Shown here piece by piece: positions 41,464-54,437 of a DNA stretch of 64,000 bases. Location of the stretch: contig NMRB01000013.1 in the NCBI GenBank assembly GCA_002633025.1, positions 377,450 through 441,449 of the forward strand. Reading direction: 5' to 3'. Under the pieces are notes generated by a model, which saw only the letters and a list, made by a program, of their open reading frames with translations, was not told the DNA's origin and made no database searches. How positions within the stretch are numbered: position 1 is the stretch's first letter; each line of letters starts with the position of its first letter. Made by a program: the position numbers and the translations under genes. Source of the DNA: Notospermus geniculatus. Lineage: Eukaryota > Nemertea > Pilidiophora > Heteronemertea > Lineidae.

Positions 41464-43260
41464 GTTGGTAAATAGTCGTAATAGGATTGAACACGTCAAA
41501 AGGCTGAGGTGAGCTGCTTGACAAGAATCAACAAAGCCTGCGGGAACATTGCACAAAAGATCTTCAGCGTCCAATTTTCGAGATGAACTGTCGGTTTTGT
41601 CGACAATAAGGTCGCAGTAATCCTATGATGTTTTCTTAGCCTAAATCAAAAGAAAAACATCGTATGAATGCTTCTATATTATTTTCAAGTAGAGCGAATG
41701 AAAGTTTTAAAAATACACCCATTCAGTATATCAGTGCCGCATTCATTGACTTGAAAAAAAATTCACACCACGAGGTTGCAACTGATAACGTAGTGCATTT
41801 CACTGACAGTACACTCCATGCATGTATTCTCTATCTACATGTATGTGGTATTTTAGTATTTAGTACTGACTACATCTGTCACTTTGGTTCCAATGCACAA
41901 ATTCCATGATAAAAATTCTGATTTTGAACATGTAAAGCAATATTGTAGAATTCTATGCGACGTACATGGTATACCTTTTGACTTTTGGTGCGTCTTCACA
42001 GTTCGCCAACAACTATCTGGCGTACATTTCAATTATTTTTGGACGGTAAATTAAACTTTGGGAATTTCAGAAACAAACCTAGTGACACAGTTTACCATGT
42101 ACATGTAGGCGTACACGCTATACATGTATTATTCAATACATGTATTTCGCAGTGCAGCGTGGGCCGAACATGGGGTTTGCTATTGGGGCGTCAAATTTTG
42201 CCCCGAGGCTGTCCAACGACGAGTAAACCAGAGTTGGGAATCAAAGCAGGCGTGGATATCGCCTTTTAGTTCACTGATAACTTTTTAACTTCATAAACAT
42301 ACTGATCTGACATCAATCCAAAAGCTTTATCCAGTGAGATGGGACGTAAAAATGAGTTTCGTAAATTGGCCTACCGTGCGACAGTGCCATGTCGGTGCCA
42401 AACTTAGCGCGCAAACCTGACAGATTTTTTTACCCGAGTTCAGTTTCCTTTGGGCCATACATGGGTCAAGGAGGTACATCTCAAGATAGTACAGATGTCA
42501 ACTAAGGCTTTGGCCTATTCACTTTAGGATCGGCTGACCATAGGCTGCAGGGAATTTTCTCTAACATTACAAGCTTTGGTTGTTTGTAAAAAATCTATTT
42601 TGTCCAGTCGAGATAGATTACCGACATTCCACTTGACGGATAAAGTAAACTGAATTATTTTCTTAGAAAAGCAAGAATGTCCCGCTGGCAATCGTATTTT
42701 TTGGACCTAGGGAAGGTCGTTTTAGACCTAATTGGCCAATACTTGAAGGCCAAATGCGTAAGACTGGTTCTTTGAACTGACAGAAACACGAAGTTTCATT
42801 CATAGAGAAGAATTAATACATGTAAGAAGGTAGATCAAATAACCTACTTGGACAAACAAAACAGATATCACAATGACAGTTATTTTGTCCATCGTAATAT
42901 TATGGTTTGGGACTCGTTCGAAGCGAACTGAATATCTACCACCCAAGTTGTCGTTCGTTGTAAAATTGAAAGATGGCGTGGGCAACAATCTTGTTGGTGG
43001 GTTGTACATGTACGTTCATGGGACGCTCTATGGCAAGCGGTTAATTCCCCCAAACCGTTTTGCTTACTATTTTCTGGATCAGTTTACGTCCTACAGCAAG
43101 TAATAACACAATTTCCGAAAAAGTACTTGAAAATATCGGTTGCTAAGTTTGGTGAAACGGATTGAGTACAACGCTTACAGATGTTTTGAAAACTTCGTAG
43201 GTGTCGCGTCGAGGAGGCTGTTGGAGAATTAAGGCAAATCTGCATTTTGTTACCTTACAG

Positions 43261-43521
43261 TTGGCCATCATGACGCGTTGGAAGGAACAGTACTGTGGAG
43301 GCACACTAATCGCCCCTCAGTGGGTCCTGACCGCCGCTCACTGCATCAGGCGAAAGGGAAGGAAGAGACGCGTGATCGTCAGAGTTGGCGAACACGATTT
43401 TGGAGCGTATGAAGGGACCGAAGAGGACATTCGGCCGGGGAAAGATTTCGTCCACCCTGATTATGATCTGGATACTATTGATAGCGATATTGCACTCATT
43501 AAGTTAAAGAAACCGGTGACG
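43261..43521 (+). CDS. Serine protease exon with catalytic His and Asp (copy C1)
   Basis: Acceptor ccttacag, donor GTAAGC; 87 codons, phase 0-0. YCGGTLIAPQWVLTAAHC carries the catalytic His; DSDIALIKL carries the catalytic Asp. A near-identical C2 copy lies at 45509-45769. The two translations are the same, so either could be used, but not both in one S1 domain. Confidence 0.88.
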
Positions 43522-43544
43522 GTAAGCTCAGCAAACACAGATTA

Positions 43545-43665
43545 GGGAGTTTAAGAAATCAAATGATAAACGTTAACTTTACGACAACGTTATTTTTTGT
43601 ATTCGCAGTATGAAAAATAACGTTGTCGTAACGTTAACGTTTATCGTTTGATTTCTTAAACTCCC
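43545..43665. mobile_element. TA-flanked MITE with GGGAGTTT ends (C1)
   Basis: TA-GGGAGTTTAAGAAATCAAA at the left, TTTGATTTCTTAAACTCCC-TA at the right; inner arms rich in CGTTAACG. It lies 23 bp after the catalytic exon. The C2 version (45793-45942) has about 28 bp more in the loop. Confidence 0.75.
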
Positions 43666-44357
43666 TATTATTGAGGTGCAACGCTGGTGACTGTTTAAGG
43701 TGGCGACATCTTCCGGTTAAATAGTGCAATGAGGAGAAAGAAGAGTTGGCCCTGGTGTGTGTTGTCCCACTTCTACCAGTCAAACTGACAGTACACTCCA
43801 TGCATGTATTCTCTATCTACATGTATGTGGTATTTTAGTATCTCTGACTACATCTGTCACTTTGGTTCCAATGCACAAATTCCATGATAAAAATTCTGAT
43901 TTTGAACATGTAAAGCAATATTGTAGAATTCTATGCGACGTACATGGTATACCTTTTGACTTTTGGTGCGTCTTCACAGTTCGCCAACAGCTATCTGGCG
44001 TACATTTCAATTATTTTTGGACGGTAAATTAAACTTTGGGAATTTCAGAAACAAACCTAGTGACACAGTTTGCCATGTACACGCTATACATATATTATTC
44101 AATACATGTATTTCGCAGTGCAGCGTGGGCCGAACATGGGGTTTGCTATTGGGGCGTCAAATTTTGCCCCGAGGCTGTCCAACGACGAGTAAACCAGAGT
44201 TGGGAATCAAAGCAGGCGTGGATATCACCTTTTAGTTCACTGATAACTCTTTAACTTCATAAACATGCTGATCTGACATCAATCCAAAAGCTTTATCCAG
44301 TGAGATGGGACGTAAAAATGAGTTTCGTAAATTGGCCTACCGTGCGACAGTGCCATG

Positions 44358-44669
44358 TAGTTCACACTGCAGGCGCGGTGCGATGCGAAATTTTTCGCGC
44401 CTGATTGTTTCCACTGTTAAGCCTGTGAGCTGTTCACAATTGCGGTGCGAGGCGATGCGGTAAGAAGGCTGTAAAGCCTGCTTTCCATTGGCGCGTTTCC
44501 GCGTGCGCGGAAACGACTCGAAAGCATTGTTTGTTTCCGCTTCGTTGGTCACGGCGCGGAAAAAACAATGCTTTCGAGCGTTTCCATGCACGGAGACGCG
44601 CCAATGGAAAGCAGGCCTAATCCTTTGTTCAGATCGCGCCGCGTCGCACCGTGCCTGCAGTGTGAACTA
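44358..44669. mobile_element. Nested inverted-repeat insertion, in C2 only
   Basis: Outer ends TAGTTCACACTGCAGGC and GCCTGCAGTGTGAACTA. Inside lies a second inverted repeat, about 44472-44619 (AAGCCTGCTTTCCATTGGCG and CGCCAATGGAAAGCAGGC), with yet another palindrome at its centre. C1 (near 42392) lacks all of it. Confidence 0.72.
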
Positions 44670-45508
44670 TAGGCTTTAGCGCGCGAACCTGACAGATGTT
44701 TTATCCGAGTTCAGTTTCCTTTGGGCCATGGTATGGGACAAGGAGGTACATCTCAAGTACAGATGTCAACTAAGGCTTTGACCCATTCACTTTAGGATCG
44801 GCTGACCACAAGCTGCAGGGAATTTTCTCTAACAAGCTTTGGGTTGTTTGTAAAATAATTCTATTATATGTCCAGTCGAGATAGATTACCGACATTCCAC
44901 TTGACGATAAAGTAAACTGAATTATTTTCTTAGAAAAGCAAGAATGTCCCGCTGGCAGTCGTATTTTTTGGACTTAGGAAAGGTCGTTTTGGACCTAATT
45001 GGCCATACTTGAAGGCCACAGCATAATGTTCAAAGAACCATTCGATGACAGAAACACGAAGTTTCATTCATAGAGAAGAATTAATACATGTAAGAAGGTA
45101 GATCAAATAGCCTACTTGGACAAACAAAACAGATACACAATGTCAGTTACTTTGTCCATCGTAATATTATGGTTTGGAACTCGTTCGAAGCGAACTGAAT
45201 ATCTACCACCCAAGTTGTCGTTCGTTGTAAAATTGAAAGATGGCGTGGGCAACAATCTGGTTGGTGGGTTGTATGTTCATGGGACGCTCTATGGCAAGCG
45301 GTTAATTCCCCCCAAACCGGGGGATCAGTTTACGTCCTACAGCAAGTAATAACACAATTTCCGAAAAAGTACTTGAAAATATCGGTCGCTATAAGTTAGG
45401 TGAAAAGGATTGAGTACAACGCTTACAGATGTTTTGAAAACTTCGTAGGTGTCGCATCGAGGAGGCTGTTGGAGAATTAAGGCAAATCTGCATTTTGTTA
45501 CCTTACAG

Positions 45509-45769
45509 TTGGCCATCATGACGCGTTGGAAGGAACAGTACTGTGGAGGCACACTAATCGCCCCTCAGTGGGTCCTGACCGCCGCTCACTGCATCAGGCG
45601 AAAGGGAAGGAAGAGACGTGTGATCGTCAGAGTTGGCGAACACGATTTTGGAGCGTATGAAGGGACCGAAGAGGACATTCGGCCGGGGAAAGATTTCGTC
45701 CACCCTGATTATGATCTGGATACTATTGACAGCGATATTGCACTCATTAAGTTAAAGAAACCGGTGACG
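45509..45769 (+). CDS. Serine protease exon with catalytic His and Asp (copy C2)
   Basis: Duplicate of 43261-43521 with only silent differences seen. Being next to the terminal exon, it is the copy that splices directly to 46195. Phase 0-0. Confidence 0.85.
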
Positions 45770-46194
45770 GTAAGTTCAGCAAACACAGATTAGGGAGTTT
45801 AAAGAAATCAAATGATAAACGTTAACTTTACGACAACGTTATTTTTTGTACCGAAAAAGCAATATATAATCTGGTGAATTCGCAGTATGAAAAATAACGT
45901 TGTCGTAACGTTAACGTTTATCGTTTGATTTCTTAAACTCCCTATTATTGAGGTGCAACGCTGGTGGCTGTTTAAGGTGGCGACATCTTCCGGTTAAATA
46001 GTGCAATGAGGAGAAAGAAGAGTTGGCCCTGGTGTGTGTTGTCCCACTTCTACCAGTCAGGCGATTTGTTGGCGTGGTCCCTGGGGAAAAAGGAACTTAT
46101 CCTCCAGTGAACGTAGCACTACGTCACATCCCCTTTAACTCCTAAATGAAACAGAGTCCCCACTTGACATCTCGTCAATTCTTTTTCTCTCCAG

Positions 46195-46614
46195 CTCAAC
46201 GATAATATCGACTTGGCCTGCGTCCCCAGAGACAACGACAATCTAAAGACTCACACGCTCTGCTACACGGTTGGTTGGGGAAAGATGAAAAACACGCATA
46301 TCTACGGCACGGATGTTCTTCAGGAAGCTAAGGTGCCATTGGTGGGCAGGAGGGCATGTCAGGATGCATTTGAATTCAAAATCACAGTCAATCAGATGTG
46401 TGCTGGGAAGAAGGAAGGTGGAATAGACACTTGTTCTGGTGACAGTGGCGGTCCCTTGTTGTGTAAAATGAAGCGGAATGGCCGCGATCGGTGGTTTGTG
46501 TATGGTGTTACAAGTTTTGGGGAGGGGTGTGGTGAGAAGGGCAAATATGGGATTTATGTCAGGGTGACGAATTTTGCAAGTTGGATTCGACAGACGATTG
46601 CTGATAATAGTTAG
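46195..46614 (+). CDS. Serine protease terminal exon with catalytic Ser
   Basis: Acceptor tttttctctccag, phase 0, stop TAG at 46612-46614. GIDTCSGDSGGPLLC holds the catalytic Ser; the Asp six residues before it is the S1-pocket Asp of trypsin-like enzymes, so cleavage after Arg or Lys is expected. The domain ends normally with YVRVTNFASWIRQTI. Together: signal peptide, two TSP1 domains, acidic linker, S1A domain; a secreted protease perhaps acting in defence or clotting-type cascades (inference from architecture only). Confidence 0.92.
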   Translation, partial: LNDNIDLACVPRDNDNLKTHTLCYTVGWGKMKNTHIYGTDVLQEAKVPLVGRRACQDAFEFKITVNQMCAGKKEGGIDTCSGDSGGPLLCKMKRNGRDRWFVYGVTSFGEGCGEKGKYGIYVRVTNFASWIRQTIADNS

Positions 46615-47460
46615 TGTCGAACTAATCTCAACATTCGACGCAGAACGTGACAGTGGGTCTAATGGTTGACCGTATTAAATCCCGCTGGCGCCAACACATG
46701 GACTGTCGATGGCTGGCAGGGGCTGATTCACCATTGGTAAGACAATGAGACTGGCCCATAGCGCCAGCTATTCGTACACTTGGTGAATGTGTGAAGCACT
46801 GATGAAGTTATCAGAGGGTATGGTACGGGAGGCCGATGGTATCGTGCAGAACGGAACATTAGTTCGCCTTTACGCCGCGTGCCATTATATTTCTTCTGTA
46901 AACGGTACGTGACATGACACTGGGGGAGGAACATTGCAAAATACGGCGAGTGGCTACTATTTTCGACTATAACTGACGACCGTTAGAACTCCTGAACTTG
47001 ATAAATGAATCTTTCATTCCGATTCATTCCGGTCTGTTCCGCAAAATACCATTAACCTTTCAGAACGCCACCGACGCTGAAAACAAGAACTACTTTCTCC
47101 CCATCTTTTTAGACGTCTTGGATATCGTTGCCTCTTTACTAAACACTTCTTTCACCATAGTCACCCCTTAAAGGGACTCATTTTCTCGCGTGATGTACAT
47201 TTTATAACTCTCGTTTAGATTTACATGTACATGTACGGTTCTAGAAGTCTGTTCGACTCTTTGTACGTGAGTAGTTAAATGTTCGACAATGTAAATTTTG
47301 AATGCGCATGTAATCAAAATGAAATTAAAGGACAAAAAGGCATTCTGCGTCATGACTTTGTAAGAGAATAAGATTGGGCCATGCTTACCTGAAGTCGGCC
47401 TACTTTACATTTTAACGTTGTTCGTTGGAACAGAATTCTACATGAACCTGAAACCACGAC

Positions 47461-47675
47461 TTAAAGGAGCACGGGTATTGGATCTCAAATGCGTTATTTG
47501 ACTGCCGGCGTAGAGGGAGCCACCTAGCGGCAGTAAGACGAACTACAAAAGTGCAATACAAAATGTACGTATAGTAAATCGATCAATTCGCCGACAACGT
47601 AGTTAGTCCCTGGGTTGGAGAGTGGCGCGGTGGCGCCGGCTGTCGAGAAAAAGTGGCAATACCATGGTCCTTTAA
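47461..47675. mobile_element. TTAA-type MITE, 215 bp with TSD
   Basis: TTAA at both ends; AAGGAGCACGGGTATTGG and CAATACCATGGTCCTT. Full-length relative of 21713-21924 in the same orientation as 49031, opposite to the 21713 copy. Confidence 0.82.
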
Positions 47676-49030
47676 GCACATCGTTTGCCTCAAAAACTTA
47701 TTATTTACCGGTATTCATCAGTGGAACATCGTAAGGTAAGGTAGAACTAATAGTGACTGGTATATAAAAATGTATCATAACGAAAAGTAAGTACACATTA
47801 AGCTCCGTATCCTCTGAGTGAGGAGATACTGTATTTGGGTTCAGTGATTCTGTTACGGTTATCGGCAATGGATTATGTAGCATGAAATCGGACGCGGAAT
47901 TCACTATCATATCCCATGCGTCTCCAGGCGAACAAATAAAGCTAACCGATGGCACTCCTGATATTTTATAGCTCCGGCATGAAAATATGACGTATGTACT
48001 CACTATATACGGCCCGGTTTAATTGGATTTCCCGCAATAGTGACATTTCTATCATATTTCTAATCTTTCTCGGCTTTCCACCATAAAATAAACGGCCGAC
48101 GTTCTTACACGATATTTGCAGACTGGTGATTTATTTTCGGACTACATGCTGCGACTTTCTTCCAAGTTTATTTTAGCGTTACAACCAGTGTCGCTCTGAA
48201 TGATATTTTTGCACAATAACCATAAATCCTTTCCATTCTTTAGCAATTCCAGCTTATGTTTAGAATATTTGTCGGTTGATGTCGTAGCCAATCTCGATAT
48301 GAAATGTCGTAACGTTACTATACGGATAATATATTGATAGAAAGTTATTTAGTGGCATCCAATTTCTTAGAAACATAAATAAAGTATTGCTTGACGCGAA
48401 GTGAAAGCGGTAGACATGGAAGAAGGTGTCAAACACATGAATATCTAACCACGAATTCACGCTCTGCGAATCAACCTCACTGGCAGGAACTTCAAGCACA
48501 GAATTTCCCACGCCATGCACTTCTCGTCTAAGATTCAGATTATGGTCTCGAGGTTGAACATGATCAACCAATGCTGCTGAGGCTCGTGATTTTAATGGAA
48601 ATTTTTATCGCGAGTGGTAATACTGATGTATGGCCGATGGGAACAGGGAAAATGACTTGTCTGTTAGTGAACTGTAGGACGTCGCATCAGAAAAATTCAT
48701 CCGTCATTACAATGGTGCCAGAAATAGACTTCAACTCAAACAGTGACGTTAATTGCTTGTTTGCGTAGTAGAAGGTGTTGTGTAGAATCTATTGGTTTCG
48801 TCTAACCATTGGATATTAGCTTTGGAATTGGTGTTGAAAATCAATAAGCTCTACCACAAGTGGTAGAAGAGGAGACTGGGATGGAAAGATATTGCTTTTA
48901 CGAGATTATATTATTATCCACCTTCGATAAAAACTCCAAATGCTCAGATTGTAATTTCCAGCTTCGATGAAAACTCGAGATATTTAGCTGACGAAAGTAC
49001 CATTTCTCAAAGACTTACACTCTGATTTTT

Positions 49031-49236
49031 TTAAAGAAGCAGCACGGTATTGGATCTCAAATGCGTTTTACTAGTATTTGACTGCCGACGTAGAGGGGCC
49101 ACCTAGCGGCAGTAAGACGAAGTACAAAAATGCATTATAAAATGCACGTAGTACGACGTATAGTAAGTTCCTGGGTTGGAGAGTGGCGCGGTGGCGCCGG
49201 CTGTCGAGAAATAGTGGCAATACCGTGGTCCTTTAA
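49031..49236. mobile_element. TTAA-type MITE, 206 bp with TSD
   Basis: Left end AAGAAGCAGCACGGTATTGG has a small insertion; right end CAATACCGTGGTCCTT. TTAA on both sides. Confidence 0.8.
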
Positions 49237-50884
49237 AGTTGTCAAGACTATAGAGGATTAACTCCCTCCAATAGACCAATAGGAAACTGGATTAGATACT
49301 TCGCACATGTTTTTCTGTAACAGCAATGAACACAGTCTGATAACATCAAATATTAACCACGGTCAGACGTCGCTTTACGACAAGGGCAATAGAACTTTAT
49401 TACGGCACCTGTCTGTTGGCGCCCGTTCACTCAGTGCATGACATCATAATGAAATACATGTATCTTACATTTATAACCACACATCACTCTCAGACTGCAC
49501 TTATACCCACGTCACACTCCTTACCGCAACCCCCAAAACAGACTTTATAGGGAGTCTGTACCGTAAAAGTACCGGAGTCGAGGCCAAATGAATCTCCAGC
49601 GTCAATCTTCTTAATGGACTGATTCCTAATAGGTAATGAATTTCACGAAAGCCTTAATTGGATTGCTGATTATATCCCTGTGAAACGATACAGCGCTAGG
49701 GCATTTCACTCCACTTTGAATGCCTTCTCAGAAAATGTGGAATTAAAAGAAGAGAAGTTTGAATGAGAAAGGTCCAGTCCGCCATTTGATGAGCAAACGT
49801 ATTATGAAATATGGGACAAAATGAACCAAAACAGTTTGAAGACAAGCCTAAAGGTGCCGCTCCACTTGACAGTTTTCTATCGAAAGTTTGCTGTCAGATA
49901 TAGTCAATTATTGCTGTCAGACAACAATAATTGCTGTCATACAGTCACTAGCTGAACAACTTCCACGGGATAGTCTTTGGACAGTTACTATCTGACAGCA
50001 AACTTTTGACAGAAAACTGTCACGTGAAGCACATGGAGTATACCTGCATGTCTAACGGCAATAACGGTTCGCTGCTGTTTAGGCCGAGGGGCACTGTTAT
50101 CAGTCAGCGCCACCATCGATAGCCAGGGAAACCAGGCTTGCAGAAAGCGGCTCGGTGATTATGTTGACCTAAATACACACACGATCGATGTACACTGTAT
50201 GTCCTCAGTGCTCGCGGGTGTACACACCGATCAGGACTGCTCGACGAGACTGTTCGAATCTACGTATTTGAATGATCTTATTAATTTGGCATGGAAACTG
50301 TTGTTACACATAAAAGAATGAATGCGAGCGTTTGCAAAAGACAAGTTGTTTTGCAAGTCCAGATATTTCAGTGGATGAACGATATAATGAATACAACAGA
50401 CGTTGCTGATAAACAAAAATATTGGTATTCAGTGACGTTGTTGGTGAGATAAATATGGAGATAGTATCTTGTAGTCAACAGACAGAGTAATCCTTCACCG
50501 CCCACGCACAGCCTTGAACAGAAGAGACAAAAGAATTCCAATCAGCATCAGACCATCACATGAAACGATTGCGGCTTGTTGACTATAAAGCGAGCAATCT
50601 ATTTACTCGTCCTCAACAAAGAGGGAGGAAATACTTCCAAGAATCAGAGAAGGTGAAAGCCACAGTTCAAGCACTAGCAATTGAAAGAGTTCAGCCTTTG
50701 GTTTTTTCGTGGGCAAGGCTTTGGTGGGATGCAAGAAGATATCCTCTTTGATATTCTGTATAAAGGCAAAACCAGATGGAAGGTGAAAAGGAGCAAGGAA
50801 ACGTTTCTTATGCCCGCCATGCGCGGTCAAATTTCTTTACGATCTATGGGAAATACAGTTTCAGGGCCTACAGGGCTATAGTGT

Positions 50885-52370
50885 AGGGGAGACCGGGGCT
50901 GGTTGTAACAGGGGTAGGTTGTAACAGAGCTAATATTTCCTTGAATATCCACTGGGAAGGGCTGAGTTTCCTCACATATATTGACATTGATACCGGCCAC
51001 CTTTGTACCAAAGGGCATCTGAATGTCCGAATTGACTTTCCAAAAAATCGACAAAAACCGTTTTTAGTACATGAAAGTAAAAAATGACCTGATCAGAAAA
51101 TCTCTTCTGCTTCACTGCCTGTGCAGTTTTAGAAGTTTGTTTAGATACTATTTGAACAAGCCTGGTGGCGTTAAGGTTCACGTAGTGAAATTATCGAAAA
51201 AAATATCGCAATTGAGGGACTTGGGGCACCATTTTAGAAATTTTGAACTTCCAATACCCGACATGGTCCTAAGGATAGTTCATTGCTTTGCCACCAGGGA
51301 AGTTATGGCACTACACGTAGAATCCAGGCAGTGCTCATCCAGGAGGCGATTACCTGCACTCGACGGCAGGTAACCTGCTTTGTTCACCCACGTGGTGATG
51401 ATCGACTCATTATTCACAGGGGAGGCAGGCAAGGCGGGTTGATTTCTAATTATTAGGCGTTTCATAAGAGTTATCTACATTAATAATTCATACCTTATCT
51501 CAAAAATCGGCTAGTTTATTGTAACCTTTCTCCCACAAAATGTATCATTTTACGCATTTTACCTTTGCGATGTTGACTTATATATCTAACAATCCTGAAA
51601 CCCCTACGCCTTCCAATAATAGTCTCGTCCTGCCTGTGTTATTCTGCCATGTATTGGATATCGCGAATGCACTGGGCATTAAACGCAACTTTTAGGTCAA
51701 CTAACGAATATTATGGCCCCAGAAGAAATCCGAAGCAGCAAATGGATATCTACTTTTAACTTATTAATGTTATTCACTAAAAGTTCATCTCTATCGAAGG
51801 TTATCCGATTTTATTGGCTTTCAATCTTCAGCCTCACAGTGAAAGTTTCCTGCGTGAGTCCGAAGCCCTGGTTATGATAATGTGAATAACCATGCTATCG
51901 AAGAGTGAATCGGGCAAAACCGGTATGAAAATAATGGTCACTACGTGAACCAATAATGATGTAAAGCCTGTACAACTGGTCCAGAGTGATAAGGCCCACT
52001 TCCACATGCTTTGGTATTGCAGCCCACGTTTGACCTGAACTATAGCTGGGGTTGGTTGTAACAAACATGGTAACATCGTCACCCTGCTAAGATATTTGCC
52101 TATCTCACTTTTTCAGGTTTTGATAAAATGGCAAAAAACCAAATTGCTTACCTCACCACTTGGAGATAGGCAAAATTAAGGTTTTCATCAATCCTCACCC
52201 CTCATCGTATAGACTGTTCAATCGATTATTTTTTTGTAAGAAGAACGGATTTGCTGTGTTTAGAAGTTTATTTAGGAGACAAATACCCGTGTCGTTTTGA
52301 AAAACACATGAAGAAGTAAAGGGAAATTTGCCATGCTCACTTTATGAGATGTGTTACAACCAACCCCGAA
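50885..52370. repeat. Region bounded by opposed GTTGTAACA motifs
   Basis: GGGGCTGGTTGTAACAGGGG at 50895 and a second GGTTGTAACAG just after; GGTTGGTTGTAACAAAC near 52050; the opposite orientation GTGTTACAACCAACCCCG at 52350-52367. May be the ends of a transposon-derived unit, but no transposase was recognised. Confidence 0.35.
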
Positions 52371-53267
52371 ATTTTTTGACGGGGCAGGTGGTACCACTCG
52401 ACTTTGGACCCATTTTTCNTCATTGCCAGATGGGCTCATCCGATAAATAGATTGCTAGCTTAACCCCCGTACATTTCATTAAGCGCTAGGGTAAGCTCTA
52501 ATCTCCTTCATCACACCCCACTAATTAGTGACGAAAATGAGAGAGTGATAGAAATAGGTGTACGGTCGCTATATCATGGGAATGTGAATTCTCCCTCGAT
52601 ATGCGGCCACTGACGAAAATGACTTTCCGACATATACATGTAATGTTCGATGTTCCTGATTGACTATCAGTTGAACAGTGAAGAGCACATATCGGTATCG
52701 CATAGAGCTTTGAATGGTGTTCGCATGTTGACAGTGAGACATTAGAATTCTCATGTGACCACAAATTTCCAATTCCAGTGACCTATCAAATTCTTCATGG
52801 GGGTGCTAAGAACCAAGACAGGTACAGCAACATGACCAGGTGAAATGTGCCACCAGTGTTCCCGTTTCTCAGCTCTTTTGTAAGGAAACACTGATATATG
52901 AGGAACACAAGAAAACATTACACCGGCACCTCCAATCAAAGTGGACCGATATGACAAGTAACACCAGATCTTAATGGGAAAATATGTGGACGTGGGGAAC
53001 CTCTCTTCCGGTCATGATGGCTGATATAATGGACTAGTTGGTGTAAGATTACCTAAATGTGCAAGGGGCAATGATGACAGAAATTGCAGTCATGACCAGA
53101 GCCGAGGGATGCATTATCATGTACAGCTGAGCGGAATGTCTCATTATCGTCGAATACGACGCAAAAACTCCCCGAGGGCTCGTACATTAGGTCCATGCTG
53201 CCTGGTTTATCTTTGATGTCAGAGACTTTGTGATGCACGTTTTTCCAGGATTTTTTGTTGTTGTCTG

Positions 53268-53715
53268 TGGGCACACCGATCAGGACTGCTCGACAAGACT
53301 GTTCGAACCTACGTATTGGAATGATTGCTACACATAAAAGACTGAGTTGAAGTATGGTACCTTTACCTGATGAACGGTTAGTAATGGTATTACAGCGCGT
53401 CGAACTTCTCAAGTGATTAATAGGGTGGCGGCCATTTTTACTGTGTGCCGCTGAGATCATGTGATTCAATATGATCAATCAGAAGGCGTCCTCAAAAATA
53501 ACCTCGAAATTTTCTCAAAAAATCGTACAGAAAACTCGAAGCAGGTGAAATAATTCAAATTTTATTAGTCGGGACAGGCTTTGACCCCAAATGATTTGAA
53601 TCTCCATCATACGTGAGAGGAAAAGGGCCAAAAATCGGGGACAAAATAAATTGAACAATGCTAAAAGTGTGATGATTTAGTGGTGAGAATGCTTGAAGGC
53701 CAGCTCACCAAAACC
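53268..53715. repeat. Dispersed repeat, copy 3
   Basis: About 440 bp collinear with 520-1008, with scattered substitutions and small gaps. No coding capacity seen. Confidence 0.65.
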
Positions 53716-54437
53716 ATTATCGCCCCCTTGCGATAAACCCCAAATGCGAAGCTTCAAGAAAGTCTTCTTCGAGACGATTGATTTTTGGTTGATACCAAAA
53801 GAAAAGATTTTTTAAAAATCCTCAGCGATAAAAATCCGACCGCAGAAGAGCAGTAGATCAGAGGTTATCATCATTTTCCCATCTAACGAGAATGGCATTA
53901 CAGCCCGCTCAATGATAAACAGTCAACGCCACCCCCGCAAATCCAAACCGAGGACGGTTAATTCTCAAATCTACCAGCAGCCGTCAATCTCCATGACTCA
54001 CTTATTCAGCTATTGTTATTACCAACACGGAGAGTTTATAATCATCTGATGCTATCGTTATTTCATTCATAGAAACGACACCAGCGCCTCTCATTCGAAC
54101 AGCAAAGATATTCTAACGCACCATTGGTCCAGAGACGCCTTTCTGTTGCGATGCTCATGTGACGGTGGAACCGAGTCGATATCGAGGTTCCTTCTACGCG
54201 GGTATTCCGATCAGTCGGCAGCTCTCGGTTTGTGTGGATTCATGAGGACATAACAATCTGTGTATTGTGGATACTCTGGATTCTGACTGATTGGAGTTCG
54301 ACTTTTGCTATTTCGAAGTCATACAGTCGTGTTCCAGGCAGAAAACATTGGATATAGGATCCACTTTGAACAACTTTTATTTCTATTTGTAGATGTAACA
54401 TTCTCTTTCGCTGGCCTGACGTAATGTTCTGAGTGCT

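Larger units (their letters stand above)
46615..54437. other. Intergenic region with repeats
   Basis: No exon I can support. Holds two TTAA-type MITEs (47461, 49031), a C(T/C)GACAG-type inverted repeat around 49865-50020, a dispersed repeat shared with the window start (50095-50430, 53268-53715) and a region bounded by opposed GTTGTAACA motifs (about 50885-52370). Confidence 0.55.

Noticed and set aside
42873-43103. Small open frame with a duplicate at 45116-45349 (FGTRSKRTEYLPPKLSF)
   Set aside because: Lies in the protease intron; the copies differ by in-frame and out-of-frame indels, there is no convincing acceptor/donor pair in phase, and the protein matches no known family. Similarity comes from block C being repeated.
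51071-51373. 100-codon frame inside the GTTGTAACA-bounded region, considered as a transposase remnant
   Set aside because: No transposase motif or DDE-type spacing visible; basic composition only.
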